From: an uncultured Burkholderiales bacterium | Lineage (GTDB): Bacteria; Pseudomonadota; Gammaproteobacteria; Burkholderiales; Burkholderiaceae_E | Length of the DNA stretch: 54,298 nt | Direction of reading: 5' to 3' | Assembly (NCBI GenBank): GCA_902826305.1 | Contig: CADEEH010000013.1 | Coordinates: forward strand, 1 to 54,298 | In this document: in pieces, positions 23,878-32,937 of the stretch | Position numbering within the stretch: the stretch's first letter is position 1 | How the letters are laid out: each line of letters begins with the position of its first letter | The notes under the pieces: model-generated | Told to the model about the DNA's origin: nothing | Database searches by the model: none | The model's input: the letters and a program-made list of their open reading frames with translations, nothing else | Position numbers and translations under genes: made by a program

Positions 23878-25782
23878 ATGAAGGAAACACTCGGATTCCA
23901 GACCGAAGTCAAGCAGCTGCTGCAGCTGATGATCCATTCGCTGTACAGCAACCACGAGATCTTCCTGCGCGAGCTGATCTCGAACGCCTCGGATGCCTGC
24001 GACAAGCTGCGCTTCGAGGCGATCGACCAGCCCGGCCTGTTCGAGAGCGATCCAGAACTCGGGATCCGGATCGAGGTCGATCGCGCCGCGCGGACGATTT
24101 CGGTGGCCGACAACGGCATCGGCATGTCGCGCCAGGAAGTCATCGACCACCTGGGTACGATCGCCCGCTCGGGCACACGCGAGTTCTTCTCCAAACTCTC
24201 CGGCGACCAGGCCAAGGACTCGCAGCTGATCGGACAGTTCGGGGTCGGCTTCTACTCGTCGTTCATCGTCGCCGACCGGGTCACCGTGCTGACGCGGCGC
24301 GCCGGCGCGCCGGCCGCCGAGGGTGTGCACTGGGAATCCGACGGCAGCGGCGAGTTCACGATCGAACCGGCCGAGATCACCCGGCGCGGCACGACCGTCG
24401 TCCTGCACCTGCGCGACGGAGAACAGGCGGCCGAACTCGGCGAACTGCTGTCCGGCTGGAAGGTGCGCGAGATCGTCCGCAAGTATTCCGACCACGTGTC
24501 GCTGCCGATCGCGATGCGCAAGGAGGAGTGGGATGCGGACAAGAGCGAACACAAGCTGACCGACGAATGGGAGACGGTCAACCAGGCCAGCGCGCTCTGG
24601 TCGCGGCCGAAGGCCGACATCACCCCCGAGCAGTACAAGACCTTCTTCCAGAGCCTGACCCACGAGGCCGACGAGCCGCTGTGTTTCACGCACAACCGGG
24701 TCGAGGGCCGGACCGAGTACACCCAGCTGCTGTGTGTGCCGGCGAAGGCGCCGTTCGACCTGTGGGACCGGCAGAACCGGCACGGCATCAAGCTGTACGT
24801 GCGCCGTGTGTTCATCATGGACGATGCCGAGCAGCTGATGCCGGTCTACCTGCGTTTCGTGCGCGGCGTGATCGACTCCAGCGACCTGCCGCTGAACGTC
24901 TCGCGCGAGATCCTGCAGGAGAGTCGCGACGTCCGCGCGATCCGCGAGGGTTCGACCAAGCGGGTGCTGTCGATGCTCGAGGAACTCGCCGACAACGACA
25001 AGGACAAGTACGCGAGCTTCTGGCGCGAGTTCGGGCAGGTGCTCAAGGAGGGGCTCGGCGAGGATTTCGGCAACCGCGAGCGGCTGTCGAAGCTGCTGCG
25101 GTTCGCGTCGACCGCGGACGGTTCACCCGCGCAGACGGTGTCGTTCGCCGACTATGTCGCGCGGATGAAGACCGGCCAGGACAAGATCTACTACGTGACC
25201 GGCGAGACCCACGCGGCCGCCAGCCGCAGTCCGCACCTGGAGATCTTCCGCAAGAAGGGCGTGGAAGTGCTGCTGCTGTCGGATCGTGTCGACGAGTGGA
25301 TGTTGTCGTTTCTCGATGCGTTCGACGGCAAGCCGCTGGTGTCGATCGCACGCGGCGGGGTCGACCTCGGCGCGCTCGAGGACGAGGAAGAGAAGAAGGC
25401 CGCCGAACAGGTCGCCGGCGAGTCCCGCGACCTGATGGAACGGATCAGGTCGGCGCTCGGTGATTCGGTCAAGGAAGTGCGGGCGACGACCCGGTTGACC
25501 GACTCGGCCGCCTGCCTGGTTTCCGACGAGGGGGACATCAGCGCGACACTCGAGCGGATGCTCAAGCAGGCCGGGCAGGCCGCGCCGCCGCGCAAGCCGA
25601 TCCTCGAGGTCAATCCGCGCCACCCGCTGGTCGAGCGCTTCGCCGCGGATGACGATCACTTCGACGACTGGTCGCGACTGCTGTTCGACCAGGCGCTGCT
25701 CGCCGAGGGCGGGCAGCTCGAGGATCCCGCAGGATTCGTCGAGCGGATGAACCGGATGCTGCTCGCGCCCGGCAGGGCGTGA
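23878..25782 (+). CDS. htpG: Chaperone HtpG (Hsp90)
   Basis: A 634-residue bacterial Hsp90. The N-terminal ATPase has [51 protein letters not shown] and [15 protein letters not shown]. The middle domain has [20 protein letters not shown] and [18 protein letters not shown], and the C-terminal dimerisation region follows. It folds and stabilises client proteins in the cytoplasm. ATG 23878 gives the standard start MKETLGFQ. A heat-shock promoter lies upstream. The stop overlaps a GTG that opens the next reading frame. Confidence 0.97.
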   Translation: MKETLGFQTEVKQLLQLMIHSLYSNHEIFLRELISNASDACDKLRFEAIDQPGLFESDPELGIRIEVDRAARTISVADNGIGMSRQEVIDHLGTIARSGTREFFSKLSGDQAKDSQLIGQFGVGFYSSFIVADRVTVLTRRAGAPAAEGVHWESDGSGEFTIEPAEITRRGTTVVLHLRDGEQAAELGELLSGWKVREIVRKYSDHVSLPIAMRKEEWDADKSEHKLTDEWETVNQASALWSRPKADITPEQYKTFFQSLTHEADEPLCFTHNRVEGRTEYTQLLCVPAKAPFDLWDRQNRHGIKLYVRRVFIMDDAEQLMPVYLRFVRGVIDSSDLPLNVSREILQESRDVRAIREGSTKRVLSMLEELADNDKDKYASFWREFGQVLKEGLGEDFGNRERLSKLLRFASTADGSPAQTVSFADYVARMKTGQDKIYYVTGETHAAASRSPHLEIFRKKGVEVLLLSDRVDEWMLSFLDAFDGKPLVSIARGGVDLGALEDEEEKKAAEQVAGESRDLMERIRSALGDSVKEVRATTRLTDSAACLVSDEGDISATLERMLKQAGQAAPPRKPILEVNPRHPLVERFAADDDHFDDWSRLLFDQALLAEGGQLEDPAGFVERMNRMLLAPGRA

Positions 25783-25898
25783 ACGGCGCGGCGGCCGTGC
25801 CAGGGCAGAGGTCGCGATCCGTCGCGATTGGGCCCGCCGCGGTTGCACCCGCGGCGGCGTCCGGGTCGCGGATCGTGCCGGCCATCGGTGGGGCGCCG

Positions 25899-26414
25899 AT
25901 GATGCGAGCAGGTGATCCATCGGCCGACCCGATGCGGCGCGGCTTTGCTCCGGTCGTCTCACGCGACGCGCGATTGCTGGTGCTGGGCAGCTTCCCGAGT
26001 GTCGCCTCGCTGGCCGCCGGCCAGTACTACGCCCATCCGCGCAACCAGTTCTGGCCGATCATCGGCGCGGTCATCGACGAAGCGCTGGTCCCGTTGCCGT
26101 ATCCGGATCGATTGCAGCGGCTGCGTGCACGCCGGATCGCATTGTGGGACGTGGTCGGTTCATGCCGACGACGGGGCAGCCTGGACTCGGCGATCCGCGA
26201 CGCGGTCGACAACGGGTTCGACGCGTTGCTGGCGCAGGCGCCCGGCATCGTCGCGGTGGCGTTCAACGGGGCCACCGCGGCGCGACACGCGCCCTGGTTC
26301 GAGGCGCGCGGTCTCGCGGTCTTCCGGATGCCTTCGACGAGTCCTGCCCATGCGTCGCTGAGCTTCGAGCGCAAACGCGACACGTGGCTGGCCGTGCGCA
26401 CGGTGCTGGCGTGA
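25899..26414 (+). CDS. DNA-deoxyinosine (hypoxanthine) glycosylase, uracil-DNA glycosylase superfamily
   Basis: A ~171-residue protein of the uracil-DNA glycosylase superfamily, family 6 (HDG). It has LLVLGSFPSVASLAAGQYYAHPRNQFWPII as motif 1, ALWDVVGSC, and AFNG...STSPAHASLSF as the C-terminal motif 2. HDG removes hypoxanthine from DNA to start base-excision repair. The start is uncertain: ATG 25899 has GGTGGGG upstream, ATG 25932 gives a compact 160-residue form, and a GTG at 25779 overlaps the htpG stop but would add an unconserved Ala-rich N terminus. Confidence 0.8.
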   Translation: MMRAGDPSADPMRRGFAPVVSRDARLLVLGSFPSVASLAAGQYYAHPRNQFWPIIGAVIDEALVPLPYPDRLQRLRARRIALWDVVGSCRRRGSLDSAIRDAVDNGFDALLAQAPGIVAVAFNGATAARHAPWFEARGLAVFRMPSTSPAHASLSFERKRDTWLAVRTVLA

Positions 26415-26430
26415 CCGCCACGGTGTGTCG

Positions 26431-27321
26431 ATGACCACGCCGACAAGGGTCCCGGGCGCAAGCGCCGCGAAAAGAAAGCCCGTGAAGAACAAGCCCACGA
26501 AGAGCGGCTCTGCGAAGAGCAAGGGGTCGAACAGCAGGTCCGCGGAGCGCGGGGCGCGCGCCGCGACCGCCGGGGCCCTGACGATCTCCGAGGAGAACGG
26601 TCTGCGTTACCTGCACTTCGGCACGCGCTGGGTACAGGGCGCGATGCGGATCGCGCAGCCTTTCGATATCGTGGTCGACTATGTCGAACAGATGATGGCC
26701 TGGTTGCTGCTGCTCGAACCGCCGGCGCGGGTGCTGCAGCTCGGCGTCGGCGCGGGCTCGCTGACCAAGTACACCTGGCGGCACCTGCCGGACACCGCCA
26801 CCACCGCGGTCGACCTGTCCGGCGACGTGATCGCCGCGGCGCGCACCTGGTTCCGACTGCCGCCGGACGACGCCCGCCTTGCGGTCGTCGAAGGGGATGC
26901 TCTCGCGTTCGTCGCCGATCCGGCGCTGACCGGGCGCTTCGGCGTGATCCAGGTCGATCTGTACGATGCCGCGGCACGGGGGCCGACCGTCGATTCCGAG
27001 GCGTTTTATCACCAGTGCCGGCGCCTGCTCGCCGATCCCGGCGTGCTGGTGGTCAACCTGTTCGGCCATGTCGCCAGCGGCGAGCGCAGCGTGCGTCGGC
27101 TGCGCCGGGTGTTCGACGATCGCGTGGTGCTGCAGCCGCCGACGTCCAGCGGCAACGTGGTCGTGGTCGCGCTGTCCGGGCCGGCGCTCGAGGTGGCCTG
27201 GGACGTGGTGCTGCGACGGATGCTGGTGGTGCGCGACCGGTACGGCATCGACGCACGGCCGATGGTGCGTGCACTGATGGCGCGGGCACGGCGGCACCGG
27301 AACCCCGTCTGCGCGATCTGA
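26431..27321 (+). CDS. Spermidine synthase-like (class I methyltransferase-fold) protein
   Basis: A 296-residue protein. The first ~45 residues are very basic (AKRKPVKNKPTKSGSAKSKG) and probably disordered. A spermidine-synthase/methyltransferase fold follows: LTISEENGLRYLHFG, MMAWLLLLEPPARVLQLGVGAGSLTKY, TAVDLSGDVI, VVEGDALAFV and VIQVDLYDA. SpeE-like proteins in beta- and gammaproteobacteria often lack proven polyamine activity. GTG 26425 is an alternative start. It follows the glycosylase gene by 16 bp. Confidence 0.75.
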   Translation: MTTPTRVPGASAAKRKPVKNKPTKSGSAKSKGSNSRSAERGARAATAGALTISEENGLRYLHFGTRWVQGAMRIAQPFDIVVDYVEQMMAWLLLLEPPARVLQLGVGAGSLTKYTWRHLPDTATTAVDLSGDVIAAARTWFRLPPDDARLAVVEGDALAFVADPALTGRFGVIQVDLYDAAARGPTVDSEAFYHQCRRLLADPGVLVVNLFGHVASGERSVRRLRRVFDDRVVLQPPTSSGNVVVVALSGPALEVAWDVVLRRMLVVRDRYGIDARPMVRALMARARRHRNPVCAI

Positions 27322-27378
27322 TCGCCCGTCCATCCGCGCCGGGTCGGACGGCGTTCACCCGGCTGGTAACTTGGCGGG

Positions 27379-29184
27379 ATGAATGCTCGCGCCAACGTCG
27401 CCCTGCATCCGGCGGCCGCGATCGGCCAGCCGGGTCGCAAGGTCCGGATCGATGATCTCGCCAACGCGCTGGTCGCCGACGGCCTGGTCGGGGCCGAGGA
27501 CGGCGCGCAGATCGCCGCCTATGCCCGCCTGTCGACCGCCGATCGTCATCCGCTGTCGGCGATCGCCGACCGGCGCCTGAAGTCGCTCAAGCCGCCGCAT
27601 CGCACACTCGACCTGGAGTCGCTGACCGAGTGGTTCGCCGGCCGGGTCGGACTGCCGTATGTGCACATCGACCCGCTGCGGGTCGACTTCGCGCGCATCT
27701 CCGACGTGATGTCGAGCCAGTACGCGACCCGCTTCCGGATCCTGCCGTTCGACGTGCGCCCCGGCGAGGTGATCGTCGCCACCGCGCAGCCGTTCATCAC
27801 CGACTGGGTCGACGAGCTCTCGTCGCTGCTGCGCAAGGACGTCAAGCGGGTGATCGCCAACCCGCACGACATCGACCGATACATCGTCGAGTTCTTCAGC
27901 CTCGCGCGCTCGGTGCGCGACGCGCAGAAGAGCGGGGCGATCAACAACCAGAGCAACTTCGAGCAGCTGGTCGAACTCGGCCGCTCGGGCAAGAACCTCG
28001 ACGCCAACGACCAGCACGTGGTCACGATCGTCGATTGGTTGTGGCAGTACGCGTTCGACCAGCGTGCCAGCGACATCCACCTCGAGCCGCGACGCGAGTT
28101 CGGCGTCGTCCGCTTCCGGATCGACGGCGTGTTGCACAACGTCTACCAGGTGCCCTCGTCGGTGCTGGCGGCGATGACCAGCCGGATCAAGCTGCTCGGC
28201 CGGATGGACGTGGTCGAGAAGCGCCGGCCGCAGGACGGGCGGATCAAGACCCGGACCGCCAACGGTCGCGAGATCGAGCTGCGGCTGTCGACGTTGCCGA
28301 CCGCGTTCGGCGAGAAGCTGGTGATGCGGATCTTCGATCCCGAGGTGCTGGTCCGCGATTTCGCGGAACTGGGCTTCGGCGACGAGGAGCTCGCGCTGTG
28401 GAACATGATGACCGCGCGGCCCAACGGCATCGTGCTGGTCACCGGACCGACCGGCTCGGGCAAGACGACGACGCTGTACACGACACTCAAGCAGCTCGCG
28501 ACCGAGGAGGTCAACGTCTGCACGGTCGAGGACCCGATCGAGATGGTCGAGCCGACCTTCAACCAGATGCAGGTGCAGCCGGGCATCGACCTGTCGTTCG
28601 CCGACGGCGTGCGCGCGCTGATGCGACAGGACCCGGACATCATCATGGTCGGCGAGATCCGCGACCTGGAGACCGCCGAGATGGCGATCCAGGCCGCGCT
28701 GACCGGGCACCTCGTGCTGTCGACACTGCACACGAACGATGCACCCTCGGCGATCACGCGCCTGCTCGATCTGGGTGTGCCGTCCTACCTGGTCAATGCG
28801 ACGATCATCGGCGTGATGGCGCAGCGCCTGGTGCGCACGTTGTGCCCGGCGTGCAAGGAATCGGGCCTGGAGGTCAGCGACGACCAGTGGCGCGGGCTGA
28901 TCCAGCCGTTCACCGCGAAGAAACCGGCGGCGGTCTACCAGGCGGTCGGCTGTCTCGACTGCCGGATGACCGGTTTCAAGGGCCGCAGCGGACTGTACGA
29001 ACTGCTGCTGATGACGCAGGAACTGAAGAGCGTGATCAGCGGCACGCCGGACCTGGCCGCGATCCGGCGCAAGGCGATGAAAGGCGGACTGAAGCCGCTG
29101 CGTCTCGCGGGCGCGATGAAGATCGCGGCCGGCGAGACGACGATCGAGGAAGTGCTGAAGGCGGCGCCACCGATCGAGGTGTGA
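27379..29184 (+). CDS. GspE/PilB-family secretion or pilus ATPase
   Basis: A 601-residue type II secretion/type IV pilus hexameric ATPase. An N-terminal MshEN-like domain (LTEWFAGRVGLPYVHIDPL...) precedes the core with FDQRASDIHLEP, Walker A GPTGSGKTTT (Lys362), the Asp/Glu boxes CTVEDPIEMVEP, Walker B DPDIIMVGEIRDLET and the His box LVLSTLHTNDA. A zinc site follows (CPAC... CLDC). It powers pilin or pseudopilin assembly at the inner membrane. No gsp or pil partners are nearby, so its system lies elsewhere. TAACTT ends 6 bp before the ATG, with no clear ribosome-binding site. Confidence 0.92.
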   Translation: MNARANVALHPAAAIGQPGRKVRIDDLANALVADGLVGAEDGAQIAAYARLSTADRHPLSAIADRRLKSLKPPHRTLDLESLTEWFAGRVGLPYVHIDPLRVDFARISDVMSSQYATRFRILPFDVRPGEVIVATAQPFITDWVDELSSLLRKDVKRVIANPHDIDRYIVEFFSLARSVRDAQKSGAINNQSNFEQLVELGRSGKNLDANDQHVVTIVDWLWQYAFDQRASDIHLEPRREFGVVRFRIDGVLHNVYQVPSSVLAAMTSRIKLLGRMDVVEKRRPQDGRIKTRTANGREIELRLSTLPTAFGEKLVMRIFDPEVLVRDFAELGFGDEELALWNMMTARPNGIVLVTGPTGSGKTTTLYTTLKQLATEEVNVCTVEDPIEMVEPTFNQMQVQPGIDLSFADGVRALMRQDPDIIMVGEIRDLETAEMAIQAALTGHLVLSTLHTNDAPSAITRLLDLGVPSYLVNATIIGVMAQRLVRTLCPACKESGLEVSDDQWRGLIQPFTAKKPAAVYQAVGCLDCRMTGFKGRSGLYELLLMTQELKSVISGTPDLAAIRRKAMKGGLKPLRLAGAMKIAAGETTIEEVLKAAPPIEV

Positions 29185-29317
29185 CGGCTGCTCGTGTGCA
29201 CACACCATCCGCGCCCAGGGTTGGGGTATCGACGCGATCGTCGTGCCGCCGGGTGACTGGTATGGTGCTGGCCTGATTCCTCCAAGCTCTTTTCTCCACG
29301 CAACTGCATCGAAGATC

Positions 29318-29770
29318 ATGAATCGACTCGCGTTAATCACACTGGCCGTCTCGTTCGGGCTGCTGTCGGCCTGCGCATCGACCCCATCGTCATCCTCTGC
29401 CCAGTCGCAGGCACCGTCCCCGTCCTCCGGCGGCGTCCCGGGCACCCAGTCGGTCAAGTCGAAGGACGGTTCGTTCGTCGGCGAGGTGACCGGACAACCT
29501 CGGACCGGCAGCCCGTTCGCCAAGCTCCAGATCGGCATGCACATGGACGAGATCCAGGAGACGATGGGCCGCGCACCGGATCGGTTTCACACCTACGAAA
29601 CGGGCAAGCGCTGGATCCCGCTCTATTTCGGCAACGATGCCCGTCGAATGCAGGTTCTGTACAAGGGTGAGGGTTGCCTGATTGTCACCGGCGGCAACAT
29701 CTGGGGTGGCGCCGGGGGTGATCTGATCGCGATCCACCATGACGCGACGGGCGGCTGTTACCAGCCTTGA
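29318..29770 (+). CDS. Putative small lipoprotein, unknown function
   Basis: A 150-residue protein with a lipoprotein signal: MNRLALITLAVSFGLLSAC, with Cys at residue 19. A Ser/Pro/Gln-rich linker of ~30 residues follows, then a compact domain with FAKLQIGMHMDEIQETMGRAPDRF that recalls SmpA/OmlA-type (BamE-like) domains, and a Gly-rich end. It is expected in the envelope. It lies 133 bp after gspE; that gap includes the short palindrome GTGTGCACAC but no clear promoter. Function not recognised beyond this. Confidence 0.75.
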   Translation: MNRLALITLAVSFGLLSACASTPSSSSAQSQAPSPSSGGVPGTQSVKSKDGSFVGEVTGQPRTGSPFAKLQIGMHMDEIQETMGRAPDRFHTYETGKRWIPLYFGNDARRMQVLYKGEGCLIVTGGNIWGGAGGDLIAIHHDATGGCYQP

Positions 29771-29812
29771 CCTTGCGCGTGGCCGACGAAGCAGGTGGCG
29801 TCCGGTCTTGGG

Positions 29813-31279
29813 TCAGGTCGCTGCCGCCTCGAGGTCGGCGGCCAGTTGCAGCAGCGTCGCGTCCGCGCCGATCCCCGCGGTCAGCATCGCCCCGATCGGC
29901 AACCCGCTCGCGCTTCGGCCCGCCGGCACCGAGATCGACGCGCCGCCGGTTGCATTCGCCAGCGCGGTGAACGGGCTGTAGCGCCACAGTCCTTCCGGCC
30001 CGAGCCGGTAGTCGAGGTAGTCGGTCCAGTGCATCGCGAACCGGCCCAGGCGCGTCGGCAGTTCGGCCAGTGTCGGGGTCAGCAGCGCGTCATGGCCGTC
30101 GAACCAGGCGGCGAAGCGGCGCCCGAGTGTGTGCACCGCGGCCACCGCGTCGAGGTAACCGGGGGCGTCGAGCCGGCGGCCGTAGTCGATCGCGCTGCGG
30201 GTCGCCGGCTCCATCGTGTCGGCGACGATCGGGCGATCGAGCTGGTGCGACAGATGGGTCGCCACCGCGGCGGTGCCGGCGGTGATGATCCGCATCACCG
30301 GTTCGAGCACCTGGCGCGTCGACATCGGTGGCGCCGCGTCGATCACGTCGTGGCCCAGCGAGCGGAGTCGATCGGCCAAGGCGGCGATCGCGGCGGCGAC
30401 TTCCGGATCCACCGGGTCGCCTTCGAAGAAACGGTTGCACAACACGATCCGGCGCCGCGGTGGTGACGGCTCGTTGATCGCCGAGACGAACGTGCGCGGC
30501 GGCATCGGCGCCGCGTAAGGCGCGCCCGGATCGGCGCCCGCGATCGCATCGAGCACGATCGCGGCATCACGAACCGACTTCGCGACCGTGTTCTCGACCG
30601 CGAGCCCGCCCCATCCCTCGCCGACCAGCGGGCCCATCGGGACCAGTCCGCGCGACGGCTTCAAGCCGACCAGGCCGCAGCACGAGGCCGGAATCCGGAT
30701 CGAGCCGGCGCCATCGTTGGCGTGGCCGATCGTGACCCAGCCGGCGGCCACCGCGGCGGCCGCACCACCGGAGGAGCCGCCGGCCGAATGATCGAGCTCG
30801 AAAGGGTTGCGCGTCGGGCCACCGTAGGCGAGCGCCTCGGTGCTCGGGCTGATGCCCATCTCGGGGCTGGTGCTGCGGCCGAAGAGCACGAACCCCGCGC
30901 GCCGGAAGCGCGCGACCACCGCCGAGTCGACCGCCCAGGACACGCCGTGATCGCCGCTCAGCCGCGAGCCGAAGCGCGAGGGCAGGTCGATCGCCGCGGT
31001 GCCGAGGTCCTTGATCAGCAGCGGCACGCCGAGGAACGGCCGTCGCACGCGCAGTTCGTGTCGTGCCGCGTCGTCGCGGCATGCGGCGATCTCGGCGTCG
31101 ATGGCCTCGGCCTGGCGACGACCGACGTCGGCCGCGAGGCTGGCGATCGCGTTGATCGGCCTCGGGTCGGTGGTGATCCGTTCGAGTGTCTGCTCGAGCG
31201 CCCGCACCGCGGTCAGTTCGCCGCGTTCGATCGCATCGGCAAGTGCGGTGGCGTCGGCGGGAGCGGGTGGGGCGGTCAT
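29813..31279 (-). CDS. Amidase, amidase-signature family
   Basis: A 488-residue serine hydrolase of the amidase-signature family. The Ser-cisSer-Lys triad is visible: Lys90 in GVPLLIKDLG, the cis-Ser in HSAGGSSGGAAAAVA (Ser169/170) and nucleophile Ser193 in GAGSIRIPAS. GLKPSRGLVP follows. It cleaves an amide bond; the substrate is unknown. It lies 58 bp after fchA on the same strand and could share the ftfL-mtdA-fchA transcript, so release of a C1 or amine compound from an amide is a speculative link. AGAGG before ATG 31279 serves as a ribosome-binding site. The gene is convergent with the lipoprotein gene. Confidence 0.9.
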   Translation of the reverse strand: MTAPPAPADATALADAIERGELTAVRALEQTLERITTDPRPINAIASLAADVGRRQAEAIDAEIAACRDDAARHELRVRRPFLGVPLLIKDLGTAAIDLPSRFGSRLSGDHGVSWAVDSAVVARFRRAGFVLFGRSTSPEMGISPSTEALAYGGPTRNPFELDHSAGGSSGGAAAAVAAGWVTIGHANDGAGSIRIPASCCGLVGLKPSRGLVPMGPLVGEGWGGLAVENTVAKSVRDAAIVLDAIAGADPGAPYAAPMPPRTFVSAINEPSPPRRRIVLCNRFFEGDPVDPEVAAAIAALADRLRSLGHDVIDAAPPMSTRQVLEPVMRIITAGTAAVATHLSHQLDRPIVADTMEPATRSAIDYGRRLDAPGYLDAVAAVHTLGRRFAAWFDGHDALLTPTLAELPTRLGRFAMHWTDYLDYRLGPEGLWRYSPFTALANATGGASISVPAGRSASGLPIGAMLTAGIGADATLLQLAADLEAAAT

Positions 31280-31337
31280 CGGTCGGCCTCTTCGGTTCCG
31301 GTGAAATCGAACGGTCGGCGACACACCAGCCGAGGTT

Positions 31338-31973
31338 TCAGCCGCCGGCCATCCGTTGTCGCACGGTGGCCACCACCGCGTCGACGATCGGCGCGGCCTC
31401 GGCCAGCAAGGCATCGAGCTCGCTTCGCGTCCGCTCGACATAGTCGCGATCGCCGATCGCGCCCGCGTTGACCTCGACGTTGAGCACCGCGCTGCGCAGC
31501 CCCGCGTCGGCGGCCAGCACCGCGACCCCGGCATCGCTGATCACGTTGCGATTGCCGATCGCCGCCACCTGCCGCGACAGACGGATCACCTCCGCGCAGG
31601 CACGCGCACACGCGAGCGGTGCATCGCTGGCCGCCTTCAGGCCGCGCTGGATCGCCTGGGCGCGGCTCGCCTTCGCGACATCGTCGTCCTTCGGCAGCCG
31701 GTAGGCGGCCATCAGCGACTCGAAGCCGGCGACGTCCTCGGCGACCAGGCCCTGCAGTCGGGTGCGCAGACGTTCGGACTCCACCAGCAGCGAACGCACC
31801 TGCGCGTCGACCGCCTCGTGACCCTTCTTGCCGGCGGTGAGATTGCCGACCATCGACAGCAGCGCCGCGCCGGTTGCGCCCATCACGGCGGCCGCGCTGC
31901 CGCCACCCGGTGTCGGCTGCGAACTGGCGAGCTGATCGAGGAAGGCCTCGACGGTCCGGTCGTCCAGCATCAT
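31338..31973 (-). CDS. fchA: Methenyltetrahydrofolate cyclohydrolase (FchA, cyclodeaminase/cyclohydrolase family)
   Basis: A 211-residue all-helical enzyme of the FTCD_C family. The hallmark is SSQPTPGGGSAAAVMGATGAALLSMVGNLT near the N terminus, with a later QVAAIGNRNVISDAGVAVLAADAGLR. In serine-cycle methylotrophs FchA interconverts methenyl- and formyl-tetrahydrofolate, the step between FtfL and MtdA. Both are its immediate neighbours in this operon, which supports that role over formiminotransferase cyclodeaminase. GGGAGACGA precedes the ATG at 31973 (a second ATG follows directly). Confidence 0.92.
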   Translation of the reverse strand: MMLDDRTVEAFLDQLASSQPTPGGGSAAAVMGATGAALLSMVGNLTAGKKGHEAVDAQVRSLLVESERLRTRLQGLVAEDVAGFESLMAAYRLPKDDDVAKASRAQAIQRGLKAASDAPLACARACAEVIRLSRQVAAIGNRNVISDAGVAVLAADAGLRSAVLNVEVNAGAIGDRDYVERTRSELDALLAEAAPIVDAVVATVRQRMAGG

Positions 31974-31996
31974 TCGTCTCCCGGATACTCGATCGG

Positions 31997-32012
31997 TCGC
32001 TCGGCCGAGCGA
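31997..32012. repeat. Perfect 16-bp palindrome after mtdA
   Basis: TCGCTCGGCCGAGCGA lies directly against the mtdA stop codon, in the 39 bp between mtdA and fchA. As RNA it folds into a tight hairpin. It could protect or process the polycistronic mRNA, or be a dimeric protein site. It lacks a U-run and so is unlikely to be a full terminator. Confidence 0.6.
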
Positions 32013-32873
32013 TCAACCGACCATCGACTTGGCGATTGCATAGATCTCCTCGGCATCGAGCACCAGGTCGTTCTGCTCGAAGAGTTTGGCGACGCAGGCG
32101 CGCTGCAGGCCGATCTTCAGGCCACCGAAGCCGATCGCACCGAAGACCGTCTTGCCGTGGCGGACCTTGCCCTTGTCCATCATGTCGACGCCTTCGATGC
32201 CCAGCGGCGGGGTCGCGTTCGCGTCCGACAGCAGTTGCAGGCCTTCGGCATCACGCCAGTGTGATTCGGCCAGCAGCGAGACGCCGCCGGCGCCGGTGGC
32301 GACCACGATCTGCGCACCCGAGATCGCGGCGGCGCGGGCGGCTTCGTCCGCCGCGCCGGCCGCATCGAGCTCGACCGAGAACCGCTTGCCGACCGCGTCG
32401 GCGGTCTGCTTCGCCCGGACACCGTCGCGCGAGGTGATCGTCACCCGCGCGCCTTCGCGCGCGAGCAGCGCGGCGGCGCGCTGGCCGACCGGTCCGGTGC
32501 CGGCGAGCACGACCGCGCGCAGGCCGGCGAGCGAGCGGCCGTGGGCGAGCCAGGCGACACACGCGGCCGCGGTGGTGTTCGAGCCGTTGCTGTCGAGCAT
32601 CACCGAGACCCGGAAGTTCGCGAAGAACTTCTTCTGCACCGCCGCCAGCAGCGCCTCGCCGTCGGCCATCGAACTGCCACCGATGAAGATCGCCGTGGAC
32701 TTCTTGTCCTTCGGCGCTCGGGTGAAGATCGTGCCGTCGACCATCACGCCGACGTTGGCCGGTGTCACGCCGCCGTAGCCGATCACGTGGTCGGCGCCGC
32801 CGTCGTACGCGACGACATTGTCGAACACCGCCGGATGCGGGTCGGTGTCGAGCTGGTAGAGCAGTTTCTTCAT
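32013..32873 (-). CDS. mtdA: NADP-dependent methylene-tetrahydrofolate/tetrahydromethanopterin dehydrogenase
   Basis: A 286-residue enzyme closely matching MtdA of Methylorubrum in length and order: KKLLYQLDTDPHPAVFDNVVAYDGGADHVIGYGGVTP, then MLDSNGSNTTAAA, the NADP-binding loop VVLAGTGPVGQRAAALLA and the tail ACVAKLFEQNDLVLDAEEIYAIAKSM. It oxidises or reduces the methylene/methenyl C1 unit with NADP(H). It is not FolD, which has a different N terminus. It sits between ftfL (64 bp) and fchA (39 bp), so the three enzymes together turn formate into methylene-tetrahydrofolate for serine synthesis. Confidence 0.95.
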   Translation of the reverse strand: MKKLLYQLDTDPHPAVFDNVVAYDGGADHVIGYGGVTPANVGVMVDGTIFTRAPKDKKSTAIFIGGSSMADGEALLAAVQKKFFANFRVSVMLDSNGSNTTAAACVAWLAHGRSLAGLRAVVLAGTGPVGQRAAALLAREGARVTITSRDGVRAKQTADAVGKRFSVELDAAGAADEAARAAAISGAQIVVATGAGGVSLLAESHWRDAEGLQLLSDANATPPLGIEGVDMMDKGKVRHGKTVFGAIGFGGLKIGLQRACVAKLFEQNDLVLDAEEIYAIAKSMVG

Positions 32874-32937
32874 CGGAGTCTCCGCACAGGCGAATACCGG
32901 GGAGCCCGCGGCCGTCGCCGCCGGTCGCCCGGAGGGA

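Noticed and set aside
25779-25898. GTG start overlapping the htpG stop for the DNA glycosylase
   Set aside because: Adds ~40 Ala/Gly-rich residues not seen in family 6 glycosylases; kept only as an alternative.
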